From positions 101,344 to 165,343 of the forward strand of contig NW_003101648.1 in assembly GCF_000003855.2 (NCBI RefSeq): DNA of 64,000 nt. The letters are read 5' to 3'. The DNA is from Blastomyces gilchristii SLH14081 (Eukaryota > Ascomycota > Eurotiomycetes > Onygenales > Ajellomycetaceae). Position numbers and translations under genes: made by a program. The notes beneath the pieces were generated by a model. The model saw only the letters and a list, made by a program, of their open reading frames with translations. It was not told the DNA's origin and did not search any database. The first letter of the stretch is position 1; each line of letters opens with the position of its first letter. Shown here in pieces: positions 1 to 13,025 of this stretch.

Positions 1-756
1 AAAATCTCTCTCTGCTGTCTTCTCAGAAGAAGAGTTCTTACTGCTCTCTCTCAGCCAGGTCAATCTGCATTTCAAAATCCTGCATTTCCTGGTCTACTGT
101 CTCAGATTTCATCTCAGTGATAAGCAGATTAGTATGCTCAGAGAGCAGACCTGTCTTCTCAATATTCTGAATTATAAAGTGCATTTGAGACCTGAACAAG
201 GCCTCAATTTCCTTCTTCTCTGTCAGCTTCTGCTAATCAATTAGAGAACTGAAGTGTTATTAAAAATTGTTATCTCTTAATAAAAAACTTATCAGTTTTG
301 ACTTCTTTATCTCTCACTTTAATATCTTCTTAATCTTCTTCTATTATCACTTATTTATAGTAACACTCTTCTTCTCTCTCTCTCTCTTCATCTTAGTTTT
401 AAATTATTCTTAAAACTTCTTCTGATCTTATCACTGCTGTATAAGACTCTTCACTATCTTCTTTTTCAATCTCTTATAGATAGTGTTATCTGCATTATTT
501 CTATACTTAGTTCAGTCTAAATCTATCAGAAGTATTACTTAAAATTGTTATTACTCTGCTTTCTTACAGAGTCTCTTCAAGGTATTATAATATATCTTAT
601 GATCTGTCTCTCTGTGCTTAAACATCTTCTTCTTCTCTTTCTTTAATCTGTGATAGTACTCACATGCCTTGATGATCTGCAGAACTGCAGAATATTTAAA
701 GAGGAATAACATAATTGATTTTAATGAGTGTTAAGAGATAGATGAAGACAGGTAAT

Positions 757-759
757 GAT

Positions 760-791
<32 letters not shown>

Positions 792-848
792 GATAATGAT
801 GATAATAATGATAATAATAATAATAATGATAATAATGATGATGATGAA
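757..848. repeat. TAA/TGA trinucleotide microsatellite in hAT-A
   Basis: An imperfect run of ATA/ATG/ATR trinucleotides. Equivalent tracts occur in hAT-B, hAT-D and hAT-F at the same position relative to the element end, so it belongs to the element. The Ile/Met- or His/Tyr-rich frames over it are not genes. Confidence 0.9.
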
Positions 849-1947
849 AGAAGAAGTGCATCAGAATATATTATTAACTTATCAAACATAAAGAGATAAA
901 GAAACTATTAACAGCTTTCAGAGATGTACAGAAACAGCTACAGTGTTATATAGCAATATTATCTTTATTCAATGCATACACTATTGATATTCTTTGTATG
1001 CATTTATCATATAATCTATATCAGAGATACATGCAGAAAAGAGATCTTTGTTACTAGAGAGAATGATTACAGCAATTCTCTATTTTTATATTATAAAGAT
1101 AAGTTATTCTCATTTCTTTCTTCTCTCTTTTCTCTTCTTCTTCAACTCATCACTAAGTTCAAGCTGGTATAAAAACTATTAAAATACTCTTAGAAACTCT
1201 TAAATTAAAGAGTATAGACTAATCAAATTTTAAATGCAGATAAATCAAATTATATTCAATAATACTAATTATTCATTCTTCTCTTAATAAAACAACAGTT
1301 GCATCTTTTTCTTCCCTCTCAAATAAAATATAGCCTGTGAAAAGCAAGTATCATATCAGACTATAATGATTAACATGGCCTCAGCATGCAGGGCTGTATA
1401 TATACAGTGTATACTGAACTGAAAGACTGCATGAATTATAAACTGACAGCAGCATCTCAGAGAAAGCTGTGTGATGTGAAAAAGCTGTAACTCTTAATCA
1501 TGTTGGTAGAGAATGAATCACTGCAGTAAGTATATATATATTGCATGAAAGTAATGCTTTTTAATAATACTCAGTCTCTGATATCATGAAAATAGAGTCT
1601 CTCTGTGAGATTTATTTTTATCAGAAGTTGAGAAATCTTATATTCTTTAAGATCATCTTCATATGCCTTGTCTGTGAAATCAATGAGAGAAATCATTGAT
1701 TTCAGTATTCTATTCTTAATGTTATTTAAGTAGCAGCAGAGTCCACTCTGAGTATACTTTTTAAGTGTATATTTTCTAATTATTCACATTTATACAGATA
1801 TATACTGATTATTTATTAGATATATTAAGATAATAACTTATCACAGCTGTATTACTTCTTACTATGAGAGATATATAATTAATGATGAATATTATAATGA
1901 CTCTGAGAAGTGAGTATTTTAAGAATGCTATGACTCTGTAATCTTGA

Positions 1948-2090
1948 TTTTTTTTATTTTTATTTTTTATTTTTTTATTTTTCTTTTATTTTTTTTTTCT
2001 TTCTCTTTTTTTTTTCTTTTTTTATTGTGATTTTTTCTTGTTTTTGTTTTGTTTTTTATTTTTTGTTTTTTTTTGTATTTTATATTTTTT
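1948..2090. repeat. T-rich homopolymer tract of hAT-A
   Basis: About 140 bases of nearly pure T with scattered C, A and G. The matching tract is A-rich in plus-oriented copies (about 3790-3902 and 32740-32955) and T-rich again in hAT-F (about 59955-60095). It lies roughly 370-500 bp from the element terminus. Confidence 0.9.
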
Positions 2091-2463
2091 TCATAATTAA
2101 AATTATATGAATTATAATCTGTGTTGAGAAAAGTAATAATATTTAATAACACTCTCTGTTGAATTTTCAACAAATGAGCACTATGTTATAATATTATATA
2201 AGTGAGAAATGATTTCATGATCTCATTTAGTATTATTCTTAATAATGAGATCAGAATAAAAATATAACTAAGAATTCAAATATATTCTTTATCTGAGACT
2301 AGATTTTTATTTGAAAAGTGAATCTGAGATCTTTAATATTTGAAATAACATGATTTGAAATCAATATAATGAACACAAATTATAATCAGAAGTAATGCTT
2401 TTAAACAATGTGATAACTGTAAAGTTTGATCCTGGTCTCAGATATGGTTACATGGTCAGTCTA

Positions 2464-3416
2464 GCTTTAACAACTATTTCACAGTCAGAGTTAAATATCA
2501 TTAATAGAGAGATATTAATGAATATCTTCTTCATCTATATAAATACAGCATTGATGTCTGCTGATCATTGAAATACTGAGTTCTTCTTAGTGAGTTCTGT
2601 AAGTGATCTCATAATATCTGAGAAGTTTTATATAAATCACTGATAGAAGTTAGTGAATCTAATAAAGCTTTATACATCTTTCACAGTGTGTAGAATCTCT
2701 TATTCAAGAATAACAGAGATCTTCTCAGAATTCATTTAAATCTTCTTATCAGCTTCTATAATAAAGCCGAGATATTTTATACTTTTAACATTAAAATCAT
2801 ACTTGTCTATGTCTATTGATAGTTCTGCTTCTTGTAGTTATTATAATACTCTTTGCATGTGTTCTTGATATTCTTTTCTGAACTTATCAGTGAAGATGAG
2901 AATGTCATTGAGATATACAGATATAAATTCATTAAGAAAATCTTAAAGTGCTCAGTTGATATACTTCTGAAATATTCTGAGAAACATTAGCCAGTTCAAA
3001 AGATGTGACTATTCATTCAAAGAGATTATATTATGTTCAGAATACTGTAAGTCACTTACCTTCTTCAGTAATACAGATCTTATGAAATGTGATGATGATA
3101 TCTAACTTTATAAATTATTGAGCTTATTCAATACAAGCTAGAATTTCATTAATAAGAGATAAAGAATAATAGTCTTTCTTTATTAATCTATTCAGTTCTT
3201 GATAGTTCACACAGAATTGAAGTTCTTCATCGAATTTCTTTGCAAAGAGAATGAGAGCTGCAGCAGAGAAGTTACTAATATATATAAATTCTTTATTCAA
3301 CAGATCATTGAGTGTCTTTCAGAGAAGAAGAAGTTCATCTTAAGATATATTATAAAGAAGATCTTATAATGATTCAGAGTTCTTATCATTCTTCTTATTC
3401 AACTTAATACTGTGAT
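2464..3416 (-). pseudogene. Gypsy-1 reverse transcriptase/RNase H fragment
   Basis: Read leftwards with TGA taken as a former Trp, this segment is colinear with the RT/RNase H part of Gypsy-3 (about 40664-41607). The RT palm motif lies at about 2890-2925 and reads YLND, where active enzymes have YLDD. The codon change is the G-to-A type seen throughout the block. The segment is severed from the rest of pol on the right by hAT-B and on the left by hAT-A, so it cannot be expressed as an enzyme. Several TAA/TAG stops interrupt it in addition to TGA. Confidence 0.8.
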
Positions 3417-4241
3417 TAGACTGACCGTGTGACCGTGTCTGAGATCAGAATCAAACTTTACAGTTGTTATATTATCTAAAAGCATTACTTCTGATCATAA
3501 TTTATATTCATCACATTAATCTCAAATCATGTTATTTCAAATATTAAAGATTTTAGATTCACTTTTTAAATAAAAATCTAGTTCTGAATAAAGAATATAT
3601 TTGAATTCTTAGTCACATTTTCATTCTGATCTTATTATTGAGAATGATATTAAATGAAATTATGAAATCACTTCTCACTTATATAATATTATAACATAGT
3701 GCTTATTTATTGAAAATTCAATAGAGAGTGTTACTAAATATTATTACTTTTCTAAATATAGATTATAATTTATATAATTTTCATTATATAAAAAATATAA
3801 AATATAAAAAAAAAACAAAAAATAAAAAATCAAAGAAAAACAAGAAAAAATCAGTATAAAAAAAAAGAGAAAGAAAAAAAAAAAATAAAAATAAAAAAAA
3901 TCAAGATTGCAGAGCTGCAGCATTCTCAAAATACTCACTTTTTAAAGTCTTTATAATATTTATTATCAACTGTATATCTCTCACAGTGAGAGTAACACAG
4001 CTGTGATAAATTATTATCTTAATATTATCTAATAAATAATCAGTATATATCTGTATAAATGTGAATATTTAGAAAATATACACTTAAAAAGTGTGATCAG
4101 AGTGAACTCTGCTGTCACTTGTATAATATTAAGAATAGAATACTGAAATTGATGATTCTTCTCATCAATTTCATGAACAAGATGTGTGAAGATAGTCTTG
4201 AAGAATATAAGATTTTCTAACTTCTGATAAAAACAGATCTC

Positions 4242-5402
4242 ACAGAGAGACTCTATTTTCATAATATCAGAGACTGAGTGTTATTAAAAAGTATTACTTT
4301 TATATAATATATATACACTTACTGCAACAATTCACTCTCTGTATATATGACTGAGAATTGCAGCTTTCTCACACTGCATGACTCTCTCTGAGATGCTGGC
4401 ACTGGTTTACAACTTATACAGTCTTTCAGTTCAGTACACACTGTGTGTATACAGCTCTGCATGCTGAGACTGTATTAATTATTATAATCTGATATGATAC
4501 TTGCTTTTCACAGATCATATTTTATTTGAGAGAGAGAGAGAAAGATATAACTATGATTTTATTAAAAAAGAATAAATAATTAGTAATATTGAATATAATT
4601 TGATTCTTCTGTATTTAAAATTTAATTAGTCTATACACTTCAATTTGAGGGTTTTTAAGAGTGTTTTAATAGTTTTCATATCAGCTTGAACTTAGTGATG
4701 AATTGAAGAAGAAGAGAAAACAGAGAAGAAAGAAATAAGAATAACTTATCTTTATAATATGAAAACAGAGAATCACTGTAATTATTCTCTCTAGTAATAA
4801 AGATCTGTTTTCTACATGTATCTCTGATATAGATTATATGATAACTGTATACAAAGAATATCAACACTGTATATATTGAATAAAGATGATGTTACTATAC
4901 AATACTGTAGCTGTTTCTGTATATCTCTGAAAGCTGTTAATATTTTCTTTATCTCTTTATATTTGATAAGTCAGTAATATATTTCAATACACTCTCTCTT
5001 TCATTATCATTGTCATCATCATCACTATCATTATCATCATTATTATCATCATCATCACTATCATCATCATTATTATTATTATTATTATTATTATCATCAT
5101 TACTATCATTATTATTATTATTATCACTATTATTATATTATTTCTGACTGTCTCTTCTGTCTTCACTCTTCTTCAACACTTATTAAAATCAATCATGTCA
5201 TTTCTCTTCAAATATTCCGCAGTTCTGTGAATCATCAAGGCGTGTGAGTGCTGTCACAGACTGAAGAGAGAGAAGAAGAAGACATTTAAGTAAGAAGAGA
5301 CAGATCATAAGATATATTATAATATCTTGAAGAGACTCTGTAAGAAAGCTGAATGATAACAATTTTAAGTAACACTTCTAATAGATTTAGACTGAACTAA
5401 GT
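4242..5402 (+). repeat. First unit of a 1.16-kb tandem duplication in hAT-B
   Basis: The stretch beginning ACAGAGAGACTC at 4242 is repeated from 5403, an offset of 1161 bases, and the second unit ends around 6560 at TGAACTAAGT. Each unit contains the same antisense 63-codon frame, a trinucleotide microsatellite and the beginning of the accessory coding region. hAT-D and hAT-F have this module only once, so the duplication is private to copy B. The units differ by transitions, so both were mutated after duplication. Confidence 0.9.
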
Positions 5403-6241
5403 ACAGAGAGACTCTATTTTCATGATATCAGAGACTGAGTATTATTAAAAAGTATTACTTTCATGCAATGCATATATACTTACTGTAATAATTCACTGTC
5501 TGCATATATAACTGATAATTGTAACTTTCTTATACTGCACAGCTCTCTCTGAGATACTGACATTAGTTTATAACTTATATAGTCTCTCTGTTCAGTACAC
5601 ACTATGTATATGCAGTTCTACATACTGAGACTGTGTTAATTATTATAGCCTGATATAGTACTCACTTTTCACAGGTCATATTTCATTTGAAAGAGAGAAG
5701 AAAAGATATGACTATAATTTTATTAAGAGAAGATGAATAATTAGTAATATTGAATATAATTTAATTCTTCTGCATTTAAAATTTGATTAGTCTATACTCT
5801 TCAATTTAAGAGTTTCTAAGAGTATTTTAATAGTTTTCATATCAGCTTGAACTTAGTGATGAGTTGAAGAAGAAGAGAAAAGAGAGAAGAAAGAAATGAG
5901 AATAACTTATCTTTATAATATGAAAACAGAGAATCACTGCAATCATTCTCTCTAGTAATAAAGATCTGTTTTCTGCATGTATCTCTGATATAGATTATAT
6001 GATAACTGTATACAAAGAATATCAACACTGTATGTATTGAATGAAGATGATATTACTATGCAACACTGTAGCTGTTTCTGTATATCTTTAAAAGCTGTTA
6101 ATATTTTCTTTATCTCTATATATTTGATAAGTCAGTAATATATTTCAATACACTCTCTCTTTCATCATTATCATTATCATCATCATCATTACTATGATTA
6201 TTATCATCATTATCATCACTATCATTATTATTACTATCATT

Positions 6242-6272
<31 letters not shown>

Positions 6273-6560
6273 TTATCATTATTATTATTATTATATTATT
6301 TCCGACTGTCTCTTCTATCTTCATCTCTCTTCAACACTCACTGAAATTAATTATATCATCTCTCTTTAAATATTCTGCGGTTCCGCAGATCATCAAGGCG
6401 CGTGAGTACTGTCACAGATTAAAGAGAGAGAAGAAGAAGACATTCAAGTAAGAAGAGACAGATTGTAAGACATATTATAATATCTTGAAGAGACTTTATA
6501 AGAGAGTAGAATAATAACAATTTTAAGTAATACTTCTGATAGATTTAGACTGAACTAAGT
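5403..6560 (+). repeat. Second unit of the tandem duplication in hAT-B
   Basis: Partner of 4242-5402. The right junction passes into unduplicated element sequence (ATAGAAATAATAC), as in hAT-D near 34424. Confidence 0.9.
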
Positions 6561-7170
6561 ATAGAAATAATACAGATGACACTGTCTGTAAGAGATTAAA
6601 GAAGAAGACAGTAAAGAGTCTTATATAGTAGTGATGAAATCAGAAGAAGTTCTGAGAATAATTTAAGTTCAAGATGAAAAGAGAAAGAGAGAAGAAGAGT
6701 GTTACTATAAATAAGCAGTAGTAGAAGAAGATTGAGAGAGTATTAAAGTAGAAGATAAAGAAGTCAAAACTGATAAGTTTTTTATTTATTAAGAGATAAT
6801 AATTTTTGATAATACTTCTGTTCTCTAATTGATTAGCAGAAGCTGATAGAGAAGAAGAGAATTAAGGTCTTATTCAGATCTCAATACACTTCATAATTCA
6901 GAATATTGAGAAGATAGCTCTACTCTCTAAGCATGTCAATCTGCTTACTGGTGAGATGAAACCTGAGACAGTAGATCAGAAAATGCAGAATTTTAAGACA
7001 CAGATTAACCTGACTGAAAAGAAGCAGCAGAAACTCTTCTCTGAGAAGACAGTAGAGAGAGATTTTAAGATGATTATCATCTCAGATAAGAAGAAGAAGA
7101 AGAAGAAGAAGAATGAGAAGTAAATTATAAAGAATAATAAGAAGAATAAGAAAGAGAAGAAGTAGAAAAA
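6350..7170 (+). pseudogene. hAT accessory lysine-rich protein, remnant in copy B
   Basis: Colinear with 34230-35035 of hAT-D. Reading TGA as former Trp gives a basic segment (..YCHRLKREKKK..), an Arg/Lys/Glu-rich middle, then a segment resembling NIEKTALLSxHANLL, and a C-terminus of consecutive Lys codons encoded by an AAG run (7089-7115). I do not recognise a named domain. It lies upstream of and in the same direction as the transposase, so it is either the N-terminal part of the transposase gene or a separate accessory gene. It is broken by many stops, including TAA/TAG, and by a stretch around 6780-6830 that looks non-coding or intron-like. The function is unknown. Confidence 0.55.
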
Positions 7171-8131
7171 GTTTTTTTCTTTTTATATTAGTTAGTTATA
7201 AGTTCATAATTATTAATAATTAAAATTGATTTTGAGTTTTCAAAAATTATTGTACAAGTTGTAATCAAGTCAGGAATAATATATATATATATATATATTT
7301 AACTATCATGATTCACAAGTCACTATAATATATAAGTATCAATATTTTTTCAATATTGATATTCATAATATTAATATATTTTTAATAATATCATCTGATA
7401 ATATAATTTAATAACACTCTCTTTCATAATATTAATATATTTCAAGAAATATAATAGAGATTAATCAAGATTATTTATTTACTTCTATACATTGATAATA
7501 TTCAATCTGAGTTAGTACTAAAATTATAACTAAGCTAAGAAATAAGATTATTTTCTCTTATATTAATTCTTCTTACACATATCAGTGATCAGTTATTAAA
7601 AATAAATTATTATCTTTCTTAAATTATTATCATATCTTCTGAATTCACTTCTTTCACTTTTTTTAATTCTATTGAAGATTTATAAACTCTTTAAGAAATT
7701 ACTATAAATTACAAAGTCTATATTATTTACAATTCAATATAGAATGCTCTCTTTCAATTATAATAAATAATCACTTCATTCTTCACATCTGATTTCAAGT
7801 CATGAAATTTATGAAAAACTCAACACAAATATTGAGATGAACTATGAAATAATTATTAATAGATTATATTAGAGATTACTGAAGAGTTATCTCTCTACTA
7901 CAATCACTGTAACTTTATTCAGAAATATTTATTATGAACTGATTATAGCTCTGAAGAAATTTTCTGACATCTGAAGTTATCAGAAAACAGATAATAAAAG
8001 AAAAATAATCAGAAAATTACTACTGAGCTGATAAGTTACTCTATCAGATAACAATTTTTAATAATACTAACTTTCTAATTTGAAGAAAATTATATGAAAA
8101 TAATCATATATCAGTACTCTGATTTCATAAC

Positions 8132-8637
8132 TAGACTGACCGTGTGACCGTGTCTGGAACCAGGACCAGATTTTTTGATAGTCTCATTACCAATTCGACT
8201 GATCTCATTACATGGTTTTAACATTAGATAGTAGTCTCATACTGTCTCAGTGAGACTTACTGTCTACTCTTGTCACATTTTCCAAATAAGACCATGATTT
8301 CCACTTCTCAATTTAAATTATTTTTATTGCTTTAAATGACTTTAAATCTCATTTGAGTGTTATCAAAAAGTGTTACTGTTTAAAAAATTAAAAATAGTCT
8401 AAAAAAAACCTTAAAATGTCTAAAAATAGTAACTTTATGTCAAGAATGGGACTAAATGGGACTCAATGAGACCACTTTCTCATTTTTTTCAAGTCATGGT
8501 TCCATTTTAAGATCTGATATATAGTCACTTTACATGTTTTTTTGATAGCCAGTCCCAGCGGGATTCATGCCAAGAAATGTATGAGATCAGATCAAATGAG
8601 ACCAAACATGAAATTCATGATTTCAGTGACCAGTCTA
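8132..8637 (+). mobile_element. 506-bp non-autonomous hAT (MITE-like)
   Basis: The ends are TAGACTGACC and CAGTCTA, shared with the large hAT family. An exact 8-bp duplication TTCATAAC flanks it at 8124-8131 and 8638-8645. The same position in hAT-D (about 35994-36001) reads TTCACAAC once, an empty site. The outer roughly 45 bp on the left and roughly 90 bp on the right match the large element's ends; the middle is unrelated and too short for a transposase. It keeps several GGG, CC and GG groups that its host element has lost, so it is a later insertion. It was presumably mobilised by the full-length family's transposase. Confidence 0.93.
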
Positions 8638-8729
8638 TTCATAACTCTTATCTGATAACTTCTATGAATAATTACTTTACATGTGTATATCTCTGAATCT
8701 TTCTCTTTAATTAATTGAAAACTCTGAAT

Positions 8730-10085
8730 TCTGAACACTTCTTTAAATACTTAATTCAAATCTTTATATTTCATATAAATTCTGTCTTCAGTTCAATCTC
8801 AAGATATACTATAAAGTTAATATATAATATCTAGAATCAGAGTTGAAGAATCATCAAATAGTGTCTCTCACAGTGAATGTATAAACTAGTATAAATAATC
8901 TTACATTTATAGAAGTTACATGTTATTACATTGATAAGAACTGAACTTATTAAGAGATATTAATTAAATTTGAATTATTAATCAGTAGTCATACTGAGAA
9001 TTATATGACAGAGATATTAATGACTGTGATTAAAAATGACTATTGAGATATTAGTCTCAGTCTTCTTATAATTATAACTGATAATGCTGTGAATAACTAT
9101 ACTATAATAAAGAGCGTAAAGTAAAAATTGACTTTGTATTTCTGAAATAATAAATAAGATTATATTCTCTGCATTGCTTATGTGATTCAACTTATAATAT
9201 AAACACTGATAAAGAATCTTAACATTGAGATAAAGAATAATGAGATAACTGATTCTTGAGATGAGAATGAGATGAAAGTGATTACTCAAGTAACTTTTAT
9301 ATTCACTTTGTAAAAGATAATATTTTTTAATAACACTTTTTAATATTACTTTTTAATAATGCTTTTTAATAATACTACTGTTAATTTTAAATAGATTAAC
9401 TAATAATTTAAATATCACAGATTCAAAATATTGCTAATGCAATTTATATCTTCTCTAAACAATAATAACAATTTCATAATATTTAATAAATAAATAAATC
9501 AGTCACATCACTGAATATGATACAGAATGTTAAAATATAGTGAAGTTTAATATATAAGATAGCTGTTCAGACTCTTCAATTATATCAGATAATTGATTAT
9601 TGAGTGCAACACTCTGATCAGAAAAAAATTCAGATATTAAAACTTTCTGATATAAAGTGACTTTAAGTTGAAATATGTAATTGATTTACTGTTTCAGTTT
9701 TATAAGATAATAAAGACAGTTTCAATCACTTATTCATCAATACTGCAGTCAGTCTGATGAGTATATAACAGTTTATTTACTCATCTTAAGAAGTAGTTAA
9801 ATCACTCAAAAAGAAATTCAGTCTGAGATAATACTGTAGTGCAGACTATTATTACTGTAAGAAATAAACTGATATATTACTACAGTAAAACTGAACAATC
9901 TTTTACAGAGTACTATACTATAGCAGCTCTACTAGATTTCTTCTGTTAAGTTAATATTTACACTTCTCAAGATTGAACAGAGAAGAAATGAGACTTATAT
10001 ATTAAATTAGTCTGAGACTACTACAATATCAACTATCAGAGATTTGAATAAGCAGATATTTAAGATGTGAAGATAGTGAAATACA
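8730..10085 (+). pseudogene. hAT transposase remnant in copy B
   Basis: Colinear with the better preserved transposase region of hAT-D. The motif TDNAVNN (TDNASNN in active fungal hAT transposases, around the second catalytic Asp) is at about 9077-9097. It is followed by the segment corresponding to the conserved C..AHVIQL motif at about 9160-9195. It is interrupted by many stops and by the usual C-to-T/G-to-A changes. The small hAT at 8132-8637 lies just upstream. It is non-functional. Confidence 0.75.
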
Positions 10086-10889
10086 ATTCTCTAGTAAGTA
10101 ATGATTTTTAATAACACTTCATATTACATAAAACTATAATACTAACTTTGAAACAGAACTTATATACATTGATTACAACTGAAAATCAGGCAAAACTATA
10201 TACTTATAAAACTGAATTTAATCACTATCTTCAAGATAATCTGATGAATTTACATGTTAAATCAATTCTAGAGTTATGAAAAATTGTTGAGAGTATATAT
10301 TCAACTGTTGCACTGATAATATATGATATTCTGATAATTTTATTGACAGAGATGAGAATGAAGTGAAAGTTCAACTCAAGTTAAGATATTTATCACTATT
10401 ATCAGAGACAATTATAAGAAGAAATAATCAAGAAACTCATGATTATAAAACATAGAATTATCAGACAGTTTAATATCTCTGATCACAGTATATCAGAGAA
10501 GTGTAGTTTTTATAAGAAAGTGAAGAATAAACTTACATAAGAATGTATTTAGTTGCTTCATGAGTGTTATCAATAATTATTACCAAATTCTGATTATATA
10601 AGCAATCACTGAATGAACTGAATGAGACTGATTTTAATCTTCAGTCTCAGTCTCATTCTGATTTTGAAAGAATGATTATCTTTCACAGTTTATTCTGAGA
10701 AATTACTCTCATTTCACTGTTCTTGAATTAAATCTAGTCATTTTTCACATCATTTCTCTCAGAAATGATTCATTTTCAGATTTTTTTGAGGCTTGATTCT
10801 GATGAGACTCACGTCAAGAAATGTATGAGATCAGATCAAATAGAACTAAATGTGAAATTCATGATTCTGCCGGTCAGTCTAACTGTGAT

Positions 10890-13025
10890 TCACTTCTAAA
10901 CCTTGTAAGAAGAGTAGATTTATAACATTATTATCTTGTTAAAAGATATCTAGATATTCATGATATTGTTAAGAGAGTTTTGTATGAGAATCTGTTATTA
11001 TAACATAAGATAACTTTTCTAAAGCTTTTTTAATATCAGTTAGACTGATGAAGTAGATTGTTACATAATTTTACTATCAGTGATCTTGTCAGCAACTTCT
11101 TTTTCAGAGTATTTTATAAGTATTGACAGAGATCTGTACTAGGTTCATAGTCTTGTAAATATCATCTTTGTGAATTCTATCATTGTTAGAGAATATTAAG
11201 CTTCTGTTTTAAGTGTTTAATAAGATGTCTTGTTCAGATAGTCAGGCAAGTTCTAGTATAAGATTATAGTCAAGATTATCAACTTTATATATATAAGTAT
11301 CTTCATATTAATATTCTCTGATATCTATGTTTAGTTTCATTATATAACAGATATGAATGTCTTTTACATCATCAAATTCTGTGTAAAGTCAGGGTTTTGA
11401 TAAGAGAATACACTGAAGGTTATAATGTCTTATAACTGAAGATTTAATCATTACATAGTAACATAGACTGCTATCTACTATAGCTTTTATATTATACATG
11501 TTATTCATCACAGTAGATACAAGAATTGTATTCATTGCTATTTTCTCTTTAAATTGTTATTATCTGACCTCTTCAAGCTTCTGCTTGCGAATTTGAACAG
11601 AAGCTAATCTTTTCTCTGTTTCACTGAGATGTTCTCATAGATATCTTCTGAATCTTTCTTCAATGCAATATAATTGATGTGAACTGCTGATCTTGATCTT
11701 TCTTTTAAATGAGAAGGCACATAGACTGATTGATAGTTGCAAGTGATATATTCTGATTGATTACAGTTAATGCACATTTCTTGTTAATATTGATTAATGA
11801 CTTCTTCAGAAGTGATCTCAGAGACTCAGAAACTTGTTCAGGTAATGAAGACTCTTGTTTATGTATAGACATTTGAGTCTACTTCATTCATAATATCTGT
11901 ATTATTATTATTATTTCTTAATGCAGGTGTATAAGTGACTGAGATATAATGTCTTCTACTGCTGTTCTGTATACTCTTGAGCTTGATAAGATGATTATTC
12001 AATGTCTGAAGTTGTATGCAGAAGTCTTTATAAGTCTGATCTTTATCTATATTTATAAGAATCTGTAGAAGTTTGACAGTTAGTGTCTTCTTAAGCATGC
12101 TAATCTTCATTTGATTCTCTCAAGATTAATCATCTGCTTCTAGAATCTTGATATTGAAGTCAGGGATGAATATAGTGAGAGAAGTATTTCTCTGTTAAAC
12201 ACTCTGTAATCAATCTAATACTTTCTACTATATAGCAGTATCTCTGCACAGAATATTAAGATATCTGATAATATTATCAGATATATGTAATACTGATTCA
12301 CATGCTTTCATTCATGAATGAAACTTCTGTTTCACGCGATCTTTCAATTGACTGTTGATATTTCAATCTTGATTAGTTAACAGACTGATGACATCTTCAT
12401 CTATACTTAGTTTTATAAGTATTTTCAATCTTTATAATAAATAGAGAGTGAGATTAGAAGTATTGAAATATGTAGAAGTGTTTAAATATTTCTTCAGTAC
12501 TTATATTAAGTTCATATCTGATTCAGTCAGTGTTGAAATTGTCTGTGCAGAGGTTTCTTATTGAAATAATTATTGAATTTTCTTATATTGATGTTATTGA
12601 GTTGCATGCGTATCAGTTATTTATTACTGTTGTAATTTCAACATTACTCAGAGTCACTGTAGCACTGTGTCTATACTTGTATTTGAGATTTCTCTTATAT
12701 TATCAGTTAATATAGCTATATCATTCATTGAATATATAATATCTGTAAAATCAGAAGAAGTGTAATCATGTGAATATCTCATACATCTAAGATATCAGAA
12801 CTCTCAGATCTTTCACTGATATTCTCTTATAAGATCTTGTTATAAGGTCAGAGTAACTGATGAGCAAGCTTCTATTTAGAAACTCAGTATCTGCTTAACT
12901 AATTGAGACTCAGTGTTTACTTAACTGATTGTTTATTTCTCTTATTTCTTACATGTTGTTATATGTTTGAATATCTTCTCAATGAATAATTGTTTTTAAT
13001 AAGAAGATAATGAATGTTTTTCAAG
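10890..13025 (-). pseudogene. Gypsy-1 gag, protease and start of RT, remnant
   Basis: Read leftwards from the 5' LTR, this is the N-terminal half of the polyprotein. A gag zinc knuckle is at about 11745-11790, reading CINCNQSEYITCNY: the first two Cys survive, but the His and the last Cys have become Tyr by C-to-T or G-to-A transitions. An 83-codon piece (11859-12110) upstream of the knuckle is the longest open stretch. The protease and RT start follow towards 10890, where hAT-B interrupts. The region aligns throughout with 41600-43750 of Gypsy-3. Confidence 0.8.

Larger units (their letters stand above)
1..2463 (-). mobile_element. hAT transposon copy A, 5' arm, cut by the window edge
   Basis: Reverse-orientation copy of the roughly 5.8-kb hAT family whose complete example is at 32376-38235. 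Only the left arm is present: the start of the window falls inside the lysine-rich accessory coding region, and the element ends at 2463 with the family terminus (reads CAGTCTA). The eight bases after it, GCTTTAAC, are the expected target duplication; the second copy lies outside the window. The corresponding undisturbed site in Gypsy-3 (about 40663) reads GCTTCAAC once, which supports the boundary. It holds a (TAA/TGA)n-type microsatellite at about 757-848 and a T-rich tract at about 1948-2090, both at the same relative places as in the other copies. It is heavily mutated and carries no intact gene. Confidence 0.88.
3417..10881 (+). mobile_element. hAT transposon copy B (with internal duplication and nested small hAT)
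   Basis: It starts TAGACTGACC at 3417 and ends CAGTCTA at 10881, flanked by a perfect 8-bp duplication ACTGTGAT (3409-3416 and 10882-10889). The uninterrupted target exists in Gypsy-3 near 41600-41612. It is 7465 bp long, but a 506-bp nested element plus its duplication and a 1.16-kb internal tandem duplication account for the excess over the family's 5.8 kb. Layout from left: subterminal region, A-rich tract, duplicated module with trinucleotide microsatellite, accessory lysine-rich coding region, AT-rich spacer, transposase remnant, right terminus. It is inserted in Gypsy-1 within the RT domain. Confidence 0.95.

Noticed and set aside
1967..2173. Lys- or Phe-rich frames over homopolymer tracts (also 3744-3938, 32711-32962)
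   Set aside because: They are translations of A-rich or T-rich tracts that recur at the same place in the hAT family.
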